Under the pieces are notes generated by a model, which searched no databases, had not been told where the DNA came from, and saw only the letters and a list, made by a program, of their open reading frames with translations. From CAVQBL01 sp963710715 (GTDB lineage: Bacteria > Pseudomonadota > Gammaproteobacteria > DSM-16500), in assembly GCA_963710715.1 (NCBI GenBank), contig CAVQBL010000014.1, forward strand, positions 186,001-250,000: DNA of 64,000 nucleotides, given 5' to 3'. Below, piece after piece: positions 53,626 to 61,903 of this stretch. Each line of letters opens with the position of its first letter. Position 1 is the stretch's first letter. Made by a program: the position numbers and the translations under genes.

Positions 53626-53677
53626 ATTATAAAATAGATTTGATACGTTTGACAATGTTATGATGACTTCTTATAGT
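53626..53677. promoter_or_regulatory. Overlapping divergent promoters of gltA and sdhC
   Basis: On the + strand TTGACA (53649-53654), 17-nt spacer, TATAGT (53672-53677) drives gltA. On the - strand TTGTCA (53655-53650), 18-nt spacer, TATAAT (53631-53626) drives sdhC. The two -35 boxes share five bases, so the promoters should compete. Confidence 0.6.
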
Positions 53678-53694
53678 TAAACGTAAATTTTGTA

Positions 53695-53718
53695 GGGGCA
53701 GACCCGTGTGTCTGCCCC
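53695..53718 (+). promoter_or_regulatory. Hairpin in the gltA leader
   Basis: GGGGCAGAC and GTCTGCCCC form a 9-bp perfect stem 15 nt before the gltA ATG, immediately upstream of the AGGAGG at 53723. Part of a dispersed GTAGGGGCAGACCC-type repeat or a leader structure; its effect on translation is unknown. Confidence 0.5.
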
Positions 53719-53733
53719 GAACAGGAGGCAACC

Positions 53734-55017
53734 ATGGCAGACAAAAAAGCTAAACTCACCATTGACAATAAAACGATCGAACTCGATGTATTATCGGGGA
53801 AATTAGGCCCTAATGTTATTGATGTCAGTGGATTAGTAAAAGAAGGATACTTTACCTATGACCCAGGCTTTATGTCGACTGCTGCTTGTGACTCCGAAAT
53901 CACTTATATAGATGGTGACAAGGGCGTATTGCTGTATCGCGGCTATCCCATCGACCAGCTTGCTATGCAATCCAACTTTCCTGAAGTGTGTTATCTCTTA
54001 TTAAATGGAGAGCTACCCAATAAGCAAGAGTATGATACATTTGGCAAAACCATTAACCAGCACACCATGGTTCATGAACAAATACGTAATTTTTTTAATG
54101 GCTTCCGTCGCGATGCGCATCCAATGGCTGTTATGGTGGGTGTGGTGGGTGCGTTATCCGCTTTCTATCACGACACCTTAAATATTAAGATCCCGGAACA
54201 CCGCACAAAATCCGCTTTTCGTTTAATTGCAAAAATGCCAACTATTGCAGCGATGTGTTACAAATACTCCATTGGCCAACCCTTTATGCCACCGCAAAAC
54301 CGTATGTCTTATACAGAAAACTTTTTACATATGATGTTTGCAACACCGGCGGAAGAGACAACCCCTAATCCTGTTCTCGTGCGTGCACTTGACCGAATCT
54401 TAATTTTGCACGCTGATCATGAGCAAAACGCTTCAACTTCAACCGTAAGGCTTGCGGGTTCGACGGGTGCAAATCCATTTGCATGCGTTTCGGCTGGTAT
54501 CGCTGCTCTTTGGGGACCTGCTCATGGAGGCGCAAATGAAGCTGCGTTAAATATGTTGCATGAAATTGGTAATATTTCCAATATTAGTAAGTACATTGCG
54601 CGCGCTAAAGATCCCAATGATACATTCCGCTTAATGGGATTTGGACATCGTGTTTATAAAAATTATGATCCACGCGCCAAAGTGATGCGTGAAACTTGCT
54701 ATGAAGTTTTGGAAGCTGTTGGAGCACACGATAACCCATTATTCAAACTCGCAATGGAACTCGAAAAAATTGCACTTGAAGACGAATATTTTGTCAGCCG
54801 TAAATTATATCCAAACGTGGATTTTTATTCTGGCATTACATTGAGTGCGATCGGCATTCCTACCAATATGTTTACTGTCATATTTGCTTTAGCACGCACG
54901 ATAGGCTGGATAGCTCATTGGAATGAAATGATTAGCAGTCCATACAGATTAAGCCGCCCGCGACAGCTTTATATGGGGGAAACGGAAAGGAAGTTTGTGC
55001 CTATTAAATCGAGATAG
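53734..55017 (+). CDS. gltA: Citrate synthase
   Basis: GltA condenses acetyl-CoA and oxaloacetate. The catalytic residues lie in ILHADHEQNAST, WGPAHGGANEAAL and GFGHRVYKNYDPRAKVM. The N-terminal beta-domain (KLTIDNKTIELDVLSGKLGP) marks the type II (hexameric, NADH-sensitive) enzyme of Gram-negatives. The length of 427 matches E. coli. A consensus AGGAGG lies 5 nt before the ATG. Divergent from sdhC, which places the main entry and oxidative half of the TCA cycle together. Confidence 0.95.
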   Translation: MADKKAKLTIDNKTIELDVLSGKLGPNVIDVSGLVKEGYFTYDPGFMSTAACDSEITYIDGDKGVLLYRGYPIDQLAMQSNFPEVCYLLLNGELPNKQEYDTFGKTINQHTMVHEQIRNFFNGFRRDAHPMAVMVGVVGALSAFYHDTLNIKIPEHRTKSAFRLIAKMPTIAAMCYKYSIGQPFMPPQNRMSYTENFLHMMFATPAEETTPNPVLVRALDRILILHADHEQNASTSTVRLAGSTGANPFACVSAGIAALWGPAHGGANEAALNMLHEIGNISNISKYIARAKDPNDTFRLMGFGHRVYKNYDPRAKVMRETCYEVLEAVGAHDNPLFKLAMELEKIALEDEYFVSRKLYPNVDFYSGITLSAIGIPTNMFTVIFALARTIGWIAHWNEMISSPYRLSRPRQLYMGETERKFVPIKSR

Positions 55018-55062
55018 GCAGTTTTCCCTCTCCCCAGTGCTTTTTACTGAGGAGAGATGGCA

Positions 55063-55308
55063 CCATATCGTTATCCACATCTCAAAATTTCTCCTGACTA
55101 TGCCACACGTGCGGTGGGCGCTGAAGTTGGATCGAAGCCCCGTCATTGCGAGCATGTGCTTTTCATGCGAAGCAATCCAGGGGAACGTTTTTGTGCTCCC
55201 TGGATTGCCACGCCCGCGCAAAAAAGCGCGCGCGGGCTCGCAATGACGGGGCTTCGATCCAACTTCAACGCGTGTGGCAGAAGTCAGGAGATGTGGGGAA
55301 TGCTATGG
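55063..55308. repeat. Full 246-bp nested palindromic element (copy 4)
   Basis: Outer arms: CCACATCTCAAAATTTCTCC on the left and its partial complement CAGGAGATGTGGGGAATG on the right, with CCACACG/CGTGTGG further in. A second pair, GGATCGAAGCCCCGTCATTG, encloses the GC-rich core. It lies in the 318-bp gap after gltA and contains no gene. Core orientation is opposite to copies 1-3. Confidence 0.88.
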
Positions 55309-55335
55309 GTGGCACAACACACCCAGGGAGAAATA

Positions 55336-55974
55336 TTACCCCTCCCCTCTACGCCCCTTATAAGAAACTGGTTTATAGCGAGGAGTTTCACCACCAAACA
55401 AGAAACTCATGCCAGCATTAACCATGACATCGTTCTTTCCACCAACGAAAGTATAGAGATCACGCACTTCAGCACGGAAAGCGATAGAAGGATCAATAAA
55501 GATTTGTGTTCCAAGTGCGGCATTAGCGTTGGCTTGATTAGTGGCATCATTTCCATTGTATTTAATAGAAAGCACACCTAGGCCCAGAGAAACATAAGGC
55601 TCAATCACGCTAAAAGAACCAAACCGGAAGATACCATCAAGAACATACAGATTTCCCTGTTTACCACGATGTGGATTTGGGTTTTGATATACAAAAGGAT
55701 TGGTGACATCGTCGCTATCGTGATCATGATGGCGGCTATGACGAGGATTGACTGAAGCCCAAGCTGCTTCCAAAGCTAAACAAGGTGCAAAATCGTAGGC
55801 AATTGCAATGCCAGGTGTCGCAACATCATGGGTATTTCTGCGTTTTGATGCAAAATAGTAGTATCCATACATGGGCGAGAATGTCACTGCGCCAGAACGA
55901 TTGCTCCCCAAGGCAACACTGTTTCCTAATAAAGTAATTCCTATTAAAGCTAACAACACTTTTATTTTTTTCAT
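55336..55974 (-). CDS. Outer membrane beta-barrel protein (OmpA/OmpW-like)
   Basis: A signal peptide (ending SVALG) is followed by about eight amphipathic strands, typical of a small OMP_b-brl barrel (GAVTFSPMYGYYYFASKR; PGIAIAYDFAPCLALEAAWA; YVSLGLGVLSIKYNG; NAGMSFLFGG). A His/Asp-rich loop (HSRHHDHDSDD) may bind metal. The barrel ends at FLFGG, and the remaining tail runs into the neighbouring repeat region. AAGGAA precedes the ATG. It lies between two direct copies of the long palindromic element. Confidence 0.75.
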   Translation of the reverse strand: MKKIKVLLALIGITLLGNSVALGSNRSGAVTFSPMYGYYYFASKRRNTHDVATPGIAIAYDFAPCLALEAAWASVNPRHSRHHDHDSDDVTNPFVYQNPNPHRGKQGNLYVLDGIFRFGSFSVIEPYVSLGLGVLSIKYNGNDATNQANANAALGTQIFIDPSIAFRAEVRDLYTFVGGKNDVMVNAGMSFLFGGETPRYKPVSYKGRRGEG

Positions 55975-56106
55975 CTTTTGTTTCCTTGTGATTTTAAGCT
56001 GCAGATATTCTAACCGAAGAAAATCGCGAATGCCAATAAATCATGAAATGAAGGGGGCACGTCTCATCATTTAACATGAAATAATTTAGTTGTTCAATGA
56101 TGAGAT

Positions 56107-56352
56107 CATATCATTCCCCACATCTCAAAATTTCTCCTGACTATGCCACACGTGCGGTGGGCGCTGAAGTTAGATCGAAGCCCCGTCATTGCGAGCATGT
56201 GCTTTTCATGCGAAGCAATCCAGGGGAACGTTTTTGTGCCCCCTGGATTGCCACGCCCGCGCAAAAAAGCGCGCGCGGGCTCGCAATGACGGGGCTTCGA
56301 TCTAACTTCAGCGCTCGTACGTGTGGCATCAGGAGATGTGGGGAATGATATG
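56107..56352. repeat. Full 246-bp nested palindromic element (copy 5)
   Basis: CATATCATTCCCCACATCTC at the left end and its complement at the right end, same orientation as copy 4. A further outer pair, AAGGGGGCACGTCTCAT (about 56052) and ATGAGACGTGCCCCCTT (about 56354), extends the symmetry to about 320 bp. No gene lies in this gap of 395 bp. Confidence 0.88.
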
Positions 56353-56369
56353 GATGAGACGTGCCCCCT

Positions 56370-57857
56370 TTAGTGCGGCGTTACTACTCTTGCCACTGCT
56401 TCTTTCCACCCCTGATAAAAACTCTCACGCTGTTGCTTAGACATTTTTGGGGTAAAAACAGCGTTGGCTCGCCATAGTTGTGCAATTTCTTCAAGCGAAT
56501 GATAAACCCCAATATGTAATCCCGCCAAAAAGGCAGCGCCTAAGGCACTGGTTTCAATACAGCTTGGGCGTTCTACTTTAATTTGCAATATATCTGCCAA
56601 AAATTGTAGCAGCCAATTATTAACTGTCATCCCACCATCTACACGTAATGTTTGTAAATCCATTGCACTGTCATTCACCATAGCCGTTAACAGATCACGG
56701 GTTTGATAACAAACCGATTCAAGCGCAGCGCGTACAATATGTGCTACTCCTGTGTTTTGAGTTAATCCTAGCACTGCAGCGCGTGCATCAGGATCCCAAT
56801 AGGGAGCTCCTAAACCCGTAAATGCAGGGACAAAATATACTTTTTCTGTATCCGCTACAGTTTTAGCAAGTTCTTCAGCTTCTGCCGTTGTTTTAATTAA
56901 TTTTAAAGTATCACGTAACCATTTCACTGTAACACCCGCAGAAAAAATACTTCCTTCTAAACCATACGTTGTTTTGCCATTCAAACGATACGCTATTGTT
57001 GAAAGTAATTTATTTTTTGAATAAATGACCTGAGATCCCGTATTCATCAACATGAAACACCCTGTGCCATACGTTGTCTTAACCATACCTACATCAAAAC
57101 ACGCCTGTCCTATAGTTGCAGCTTGTTGATCTCCAGCAATTCCTGTGATCGGAATACCCGCGCCTAAAATAGTTTCATCTGTATGGCCAAAATGAGCACT
57201 GCTATCTAAAACTTTAGGTAACAATGCAAGAGGTATATCAAAGGCATCTAAAATGTGACTGTCCCATTGCTGAGTATGAATGTTAAATAATAATGTTCGC
57301 GACGCATTAGTAGCATCTGTTGCATATGACTGTCCTTTCGTCAAACGCCAAAGTAAAAAGGTATCCACTGTTCCAAATGCTAATTCTCCTCTTTCTGCGC
57401 GTTCACGGGCATGAGGAACATGCTCAAGTAACCACATAATTTTAGTGGCGGAAAAATAAGGATCGAGTAATAAACCGGTTTTTTCTTGTAGTTGTGTATG
57501 AATTTTATGTTGCATTAACTTTTTACATAAATGACTTGTACGACGATCTTGCCAAACAATAGCAGGATAAATGGGCTGGCCGGTTTTTTTGTCCCAAATA
57601 ATAGTTGTTTCACGTTGATTACATATTCCGATTGCTGCAATTGTATCCGCTGCTAATCGCGCATTAAGTAACGCTTGGCGACAACATTCGACTGTACTGT
57701 CCCACATTTCATTAGGGTCTTGTTCTACCCAACCTTCTTGTGGATAGTATTGCTTCAAATCGATTTGGTGTTTGCTGATTACGTCACCTTGAGGCGAGAA
57801 AATAATTGCACGTGAGCTGGTTGTACCTTGGTCGATGGCGAGTAGGTGTTGGGGCAT
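56370..57857 (-). CDS. glpK: Glycerol kinase
   Basis: GlpK phosphorylates glycerol to sn-glycerol-3-phosphate. LLAIDQGTTSSRAIIF (phosphate loop), GWVEQDP, GICNQRETT, WQDRRT, GIAGDQQAA, TGCFMLMNTG and the C-terminal LRVDGGMTVNNWLLQF are all present. At 495 residues it has normal length. AGGAG lies upstream of the ATG. It is divergent from glpD, with a palindromic element between them. There is no glpF or glpR in view, so control and uptake are unseen. Confidence 0.95.
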   Translation of the reverse strand: MPQHLLAIDQGTTSSRAIIFSPQGDVISKHQIDLKQYYPQEGWVEQDPNEMWDSTVECCRQALLNARLAADTIAAIGICNQRETTIIWDKKTGQPIYPAIVWQDRRTSHLCKKLMQHKIHTQLQEKTGLLLDPYFSATKIMWLLEHVPHARERAERGELAFGTVDTFLLWRLTKGQSYATDATNASRTLLFNIHTQQWDSHILDAFDIPLALLPKVLDSSAHFGHTDETILGAGIPITGIAGDQQAATIGQACFDVGMVKTTYGTGCFMLMNTGSQVIYSKNKLLSTIAYRLNGKTTYGLEGSIFSAGVTVKWLRDTLKLIKTTAEAEELAKTVADTEKVYFVPAFTGLGAPYWDPDARAAVLGLTQNTGVAHIVRAALESVCYQTRDLLTAMVNDSAMDLQTLRVDGGMTVNNWLLQFLADILQIKVERPSCIETSALGAAFLAGLHIGVYHSLEEIAQLWRANAVFTPKMSKQQRESFYQGWKEAVARVVTPH

Positions 57858-57925
57858 GATCGCATCTGCTCCTTGTTGGTCAGAATCATGATATATTAAT
57901 CTAAATTAAAAAGGTAACACTGTTC

Positions 57926-58115
57926 GTAACTATTCACGATTCTGAAAAAGAACTCGTCATTGCGAGCCATGCTGATCCCGCAATGCTTTTATGCGGGATC
58001 AGCATGGCGAAGCAATCCAGGACAACGTTTATTTTAACGCCGCTCTGGATTGCTTCGTCGCGAAGAGCACGCTCCTCGCAATGACGAGTTCTTTTTTAGA
58101 AACGTGAATAATTAA
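57926..58115. repeat. Palindromic element between glpK and glpD
   Basis: It begins GTAACTATTCACGATTCT like the element at 19517 and ends with the near complement AGAAACGTGAATAATTAA. Inner hairpins are GCCATGCTGATCCCGC/GCGGGATCAGCATGGC and GAAGCAATCCAG/CTGGATTGCTTC. It occupies most of the divergent control region. Confidence 0.82.
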
Positions 58116-58137
58116 GTATCATGCAGGTAAGGCAACC

Positions 58138-59625
58138 ATGCAAAAAATTTCAGACCTTTTTATCATCGGCGGTGGCATCAACGGTGCTGCTATTGCTGCT
58201 GATGCGGCTGGACGTGGTTTATCCGTCACGTTATGTGAAAAAAATGATCTTGCTGCAGGCACTTCATCTGCCAGCAGTAAATTAATTCACGGTGGATTAC
58301 GCTATTTGGAACACTATGAATTTTTAATGGTGAGAAAAGCGCTCAAAGAACGTGAAATTTTGTTAGGCAGAGCACCACACATTATTACACCTCTGGAATT
58401 TGTTTTGCCTTACGAAAATCATTTGCGTCCAGCGTGGTTAATTCGAATAGGCTTGTTTTTTTATGATCATTTAACTCTAAGATCACGTTTACCAAAATCC
58501 AAAGCCATCAATTTGCGACAAAATGGATATGGTCAGGCACTGCAATCCCAATTTAAAAAAGGATTTTCTTATTATGATTGCTTTACAGACGATGCCAGAT
58601 TAACTGTTTTAAATGCCATTTCAGCAAAAGATCATGGCGCAACGATTTTAACACGCATGCAATTTGTCTCAGCAAAATATGAAAATAATTTGTGGAATAT
58701 TCAATTAAAAAATATCCATTCGCAAGAAATGCTTTCTTACCAAGCAAAAGTATTAGTAAATGCATCAGGCCCTTGGGTTAAAGATGTAGACAATAACATC
58801 AATACTCATACCGCAGAATTTTCTATTGAACTGGTTAAAGGCAGTCATATTGTCGTACCCAAAATTTATGCTGGGGACTTTGCTTACATATTACAGAATG
58901 CGGATGGCCGTGTTGTGTTTGTCATACCCTATCAAAATCACTTCACTTTAATTGGGACTACGGATGTAAATTTTTCAGGAAATCTTGGTGACGTTTACAT
59001 TGATGCAAATGAAAAAATTTATTTGTGTAATATTGTGAACCAATATTTTAAACAATCTATTCAACTTAAAGATATTATTTGGTCATACTCTGGTGTTCGA
59101 TGTTTACAAGCTCAACATGCTGCAAATCCCTCTGCCATTACTCGAGATCATAAATTAATTCTATCTGCAAAAAAAACTCCGCCGCTTTTGACTGTCGTTG
59201 GCGGAAAAATTACTACGCATCGTCAACTTGCTGAAGAAGCACTTGAAAAACTGCGTGTATTTTTTCCTGGTATGAAAACAGCATGGACCGCGACAACACC
59301 GTTGCCGGGTGGTGACTTTGCACCACTCTCTTTTGTTGACTTTTATCTGCAGTTCAAAACCAAATATCCATGGTTGCCAGAAAAAGTTGCTTATCGATAT
59401 GTAAAAAATTATGGAACACGTGTGCATTTGTTATTAAAAGCAGCTCATTCGCTAAATGATTTAGGCCTTGCATTTTCTGCCGATCTTTATCAAAAAGAAG
59501 TAGAATATCTTATGCAACATGAGTGGGCACAAACGAGTGATGATATTTTATGGCGTAGGACTAAGCTGGGGTTGGAGTTTTCTAAAGAAGAAGTGGAGAA
59601 ACTGGCTGATTGGTTGAAGCATTAA
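58138..59625 (+). CDS. glpD: Aerobic glycerol-3-phosphate dehydrogenase
   Basis: GlpD is a membrane-associated FAD enzyme that oxidises glycerol-3-phosphate to dihydroxyacetone phosphate and reduces quinone. FIIGGGINGAAIAADAAGRG binds FAD, followed by TSSASSKLIHGGLRYLEHYE. VVGGKITTHRQLAEEAL near the C-terminus is also characteristic. The length of 495 matches E. coli (501). TAAGG lies upstream of the ATG. Together with glpK it forms a divergent glycerol utilisation pair. Confidence 0.94.
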   Translation: MQKISDLFIIGGGINGAAIAADAAGRGLSVTLCEKNDLAAGTSSASSKLIHGGLRYLEHYEFLMVRKALKEREILLGRAPHIITPLEFVLPYENHLRPAWLIRIGLFFYDHLTLRSRLPKSKAINLRQNGYGQALQSQFKKGFSYYDCFTDDARLTVLNAISAKDHGATILTRMQFVSAKYENNLWNIQLKNIHSQEMLSYQAKVLVNASGPWVKDVDNNINTHTAEFSIELVKGSHIVVPKIYAGDFAYILQNADGRVVFVIPYQNHFTLIGTTDVNFSGNLGDVYIDANEKIYLCNIVNQYFKQSIQLKDIIWSYSGVRCLQAQHAANPSAITRDHKLILSAKKTPPLLTVVGGKITTHRQLAEEALEKLRVFFPGMKTAWTATTPLPGGDFAPLSFVDFYLQFKTKYPWLPEKVAYRYVKNYGTRVHLLLKAAHSLNDLGLAFSADLYQKEVEYLMQHEWAQTSDDILWRRTKLGLEFSKEEVEKLADWLKH

Positions 59626-59626
59626 G

Positions 59627-59819
59627 GGTGTTGTTGCATAATCAACGTCATCATTGCGAGGAGTACTTTTTACGACGCAGCAATCCAGGAGAATGTTGCA
59701 ACGTTCTTGTTTCTGGATCGCCACGGCCAAGCGCTCCGCGGTCTCGCGATGACGAGTTACTTTTTATTAATGTGAATACTTCACATTTCTGTGTAAATTT
59801 TGATTGACGCAACAACGCC
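59627..59819. repeat. Palindromic repeat inside an IS-end-like inverted repeat
   Basis: GGTGTTGTTGC...GCAACAACGCC bounds the stretch, extended by ATAATCAA/TTGATTGA. Inside is a palindromic family member (GTCATCATTGCGAGGAG...GCGGTCTCGCGATGACG). The outer ends resemble an insertion-sequence terminus, suggesting a small non-autonomous element. It lies between convergent glpD and fadL. Confidence 0.65.
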
Positions 59820-59836
59820 TTTTCAAAAAGGATATA

Positions 59837-61201
59837 TTATGTAATATCCCACGTAAACTGCACGCCAAACAGATCAGCGCTGCCAGTTGAATGTCCATCC
59901 GTATTTACTTGTTGCGAGCCTACCACTTGTGTCGGAGGATTAATCCTAGCTCGCGGAACGAATAAATGTGTCCAACCAACATCCACACCAACACATTTAA
60001 CAGCTTGGTAATGACCACCCAATGCAACTGCATAACGGTTGTTGTCAGGAACCTCAACATTGCGGAAATGCGAAGGAACAGGTGATTTATCATAACCAAC
60101 ACCGCCACGGACGATTAATTTTTCAGTTGCATAGTAGTCTGCGCCTAAAGCAAAGTTCCACGAATTGCGGTAATGTGTTGGAATATTAACTACCACATTG
60201 GTTTGTGATAATGGGACTGGTAGACCAGCGACAGGAGCAATTGCAGCAACATTTCTTATCTTCAAATACTTGAAAGTAGACCATTGCGTAAACATTGCTG
60301 TTCCCATCAGAGCCCAACAAGGATTAAACATATGATATAACGATAACGCTGTATACGGCGGCAGTGTGATATTCGTTCTAGTATTTGACGATGTAAGAGC
60401 TTGGCCCTTGCTACCAATAATTGGAACAGAATTTAAAGGACCAATAAATTTACTGTCACCTTTGAGATGATGCACAACTTGGGAATGATAAGCAGCACCG
60501 ATGCGAGTCGCAGGACTGAATTCATACAATAAACCAAGGTGGTAACCATACGCTGTATCATCCGCTTTATTTCTGGCATCAGCAGTTAATGTGGACCCAA
60601 ACGGAGAAGTCTTAAGAACACCCACTAAATTAAAATCAGCATGCATAATTTGTGCGTCCACACCCAAACCCGCTGAAAATTTATCAGTGATCTTAAAGCC
60701 AAGTGATGGGCTGATGTCCACAACTTTCAAGAATGTTTTGGTTGAATTCCATGACAATGCCGTATTTCTGCCATAGTTGGTTTCTAAACCAAATGGCACA
60801 TTAACACCTATACCTAAACCAACATTGCAACCTAACGGCGCAACATAATACAAATTAGGTATTGTAGAGAAAGAACCACCTTGCGCATTAACTTGTTGAG
60901 GGAAAAGACCACCTAAGAATGTATTTGAAGTAACTGTGCCACGGTACTTAACATCCGTTAAAATAGGAACTGCTCCTACAACAAGCTGTTGGTTTTTAAT
61001 ACGTGTAATACCGGCTGGATTATAAAATTGTATACTGGCGTCAGTTGCTAATGCAGCACGTCCAGCGTGGTAATTGGCAACGCCTGCAGCATCTTGTTCG
61101 TAAAGTTGAAATCCTGATGCAATTGCTTGTGTAGATGATAGCCCAACTATTCCAGCTGTACACATTGCATAAAATAGGCGTTTAAGGGTAATTCTTGCCA
61201 T
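59837..61201 (-). CDS. FadL/OmpP1-family long-chain fatty acid outer membrane transporter
   Basis: A signal peptide (ending AIA) precedes SGFQLYEQDAAGVANYHAGRAA, the FadL hatch N-terminus with ASIQFYNPAGIT (cf. NPA motif). The rest is a 14-strand barrel ending in GVQFTWDIT. FadL proteins let long-chain fatty acids and other hydrophobic compounds cross the outer membrane laterally. AAGGAG lies before the ATG. The 454-residue length is typical. The gene is monocistronic. It could supply host-derived fatty acids, in line with the lipid transport genes elsewhere in the window. Confidence 0.9.
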   Translation of the reverse strand: MARITLKRLFYAMCTAGIVGLSSTQAIASGFQLYEQDAAGVANYHAGRAALATDASIQFYNPAGITRIKNQQLVVGAVPILTDVKYRGTVTSNTFLGGLFPQQVNAQGGSFSTIPNLYYVAPLGCNVGLGIGVNVPFGLETNYGRNTALSWNSTKTFLKVVDISPSLGFKITDKFSAGLGVDAQIMHADFNLVGVLKTSPFGSTLTADARNKADDTAYGYHLGLLYEFSPATRIGAAYHSQVVHHLKGDSKFIGPLNSVPIIGSKGQALTSSNTRTNITLPPYTALSLYHMFNPCWALMGTAMFTQWSTFKYLKIRNVAAIAPVAGLPVPLSQTNVVVNIPTHYRNSWNFALGADYYATEKLIVRGGVGYDKSPVPSHFRNVEVPDNNRYAVALGGHYQAVKCVGVDVGWTHLFVPRARINPPTQVVGSQQVNTDGHSTGSADLFGVQFTWDIT

Positions 61202-61345
61202 GTCGTTCTCCTTTTGTACTTGGTTTTTATATCCTGATGATCCAAAAATTGATGTTAGAATACCGTAATTTTATAAATAACAAAACAAGATTTTTATCCT
61301 ATTGTTCTGATAAAATGCAATTCCTTCACCTAAAAGGAATTAGCC

Positions 61346-61903
61346 ATGGCAGAAGCTCCATCCAATATGCTCCCTCTTGGAACAAAAGCACCTGATTTTA
61401 AACTAACTGATGTGCAAACTAATAAAAAAGTCACATTGAACGAATTGAAATCCCCTATCGCTACCGTCGTTATGTTTATCTGCAATCATTGCCCTTACGT
61501 AAAACATATTCAAGCTAAATTAGTAGCAGTAGCTAAAACATATCAAACTAAAGGTATTAGCTTTATCGCTATCAGCTCAAACGACATTGAAAATTATCCT
61601 GCTGACAGTCCCGATAAAATGCGCCTTGAAGCAACTCAACACGGATACACTTTCCCCTATCTTTACGATGAAACACAAAATGTCGCTAAAGCATACCAAG
61701 CTGCTTGCACACCCGATTTATATGTTTTTGATGGCAAACTGGCTTGTGTATATCGCGGACGCTTTGATGATTCTACTCCGGGCAATCGCAATCCCGTCAC
61801 AGGAAAAGACTTATCCACTGCACTTGATAATGTCTTGGCAGGGAAACCTGTTAGCCAAGAGCAAAAACCCAGCGTGGGATGTAATATTAAGTGGAAAAGG
61901 TAG
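61346..61903 (+). CDS. Thioredoxin-fold (AhpC/TSA-like) redox protein
   Basis: A 185-residue protein without a signal peptide. GTKAPDFKLTDV and VVMFICNHCPYVKHI carry the CxxC pair Cys46/Cys49, followed by ISFIAISSND and the cis-Pro region ACTPDLYVFD. This is the common peroxiredoxin-like thioredoxin family protein found in many proteobacteria; its partner is unknown. AAGGA precedes the ATG. Its 3' end overlaps the end of the convergent gene by 17 bp. Confidence 0.85.
   Translation: MAEAPSNMLPLGTKAPDFKLTDVQTNKKVTLNELKSPIATVVMFICNHCPYVKHIQAKLVAVAKTYQTKGISFIAISSNDIENYPADSPDKMRLEATQHGYTFPYLYDETQNVAKAYQAACTPDLYVFDGKLACVYRGRFDDSTPGNRNPVTGKDLSTALDNVLAGKPVSQEQKPSVGCNIKWKR

Noticed and set aside
55057..55581. 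A 174-codon ORF through the long palindromic element
   Set aside because: It is mostly repeat sequence and antisense of the barrel gene, with no protein-like pattern.
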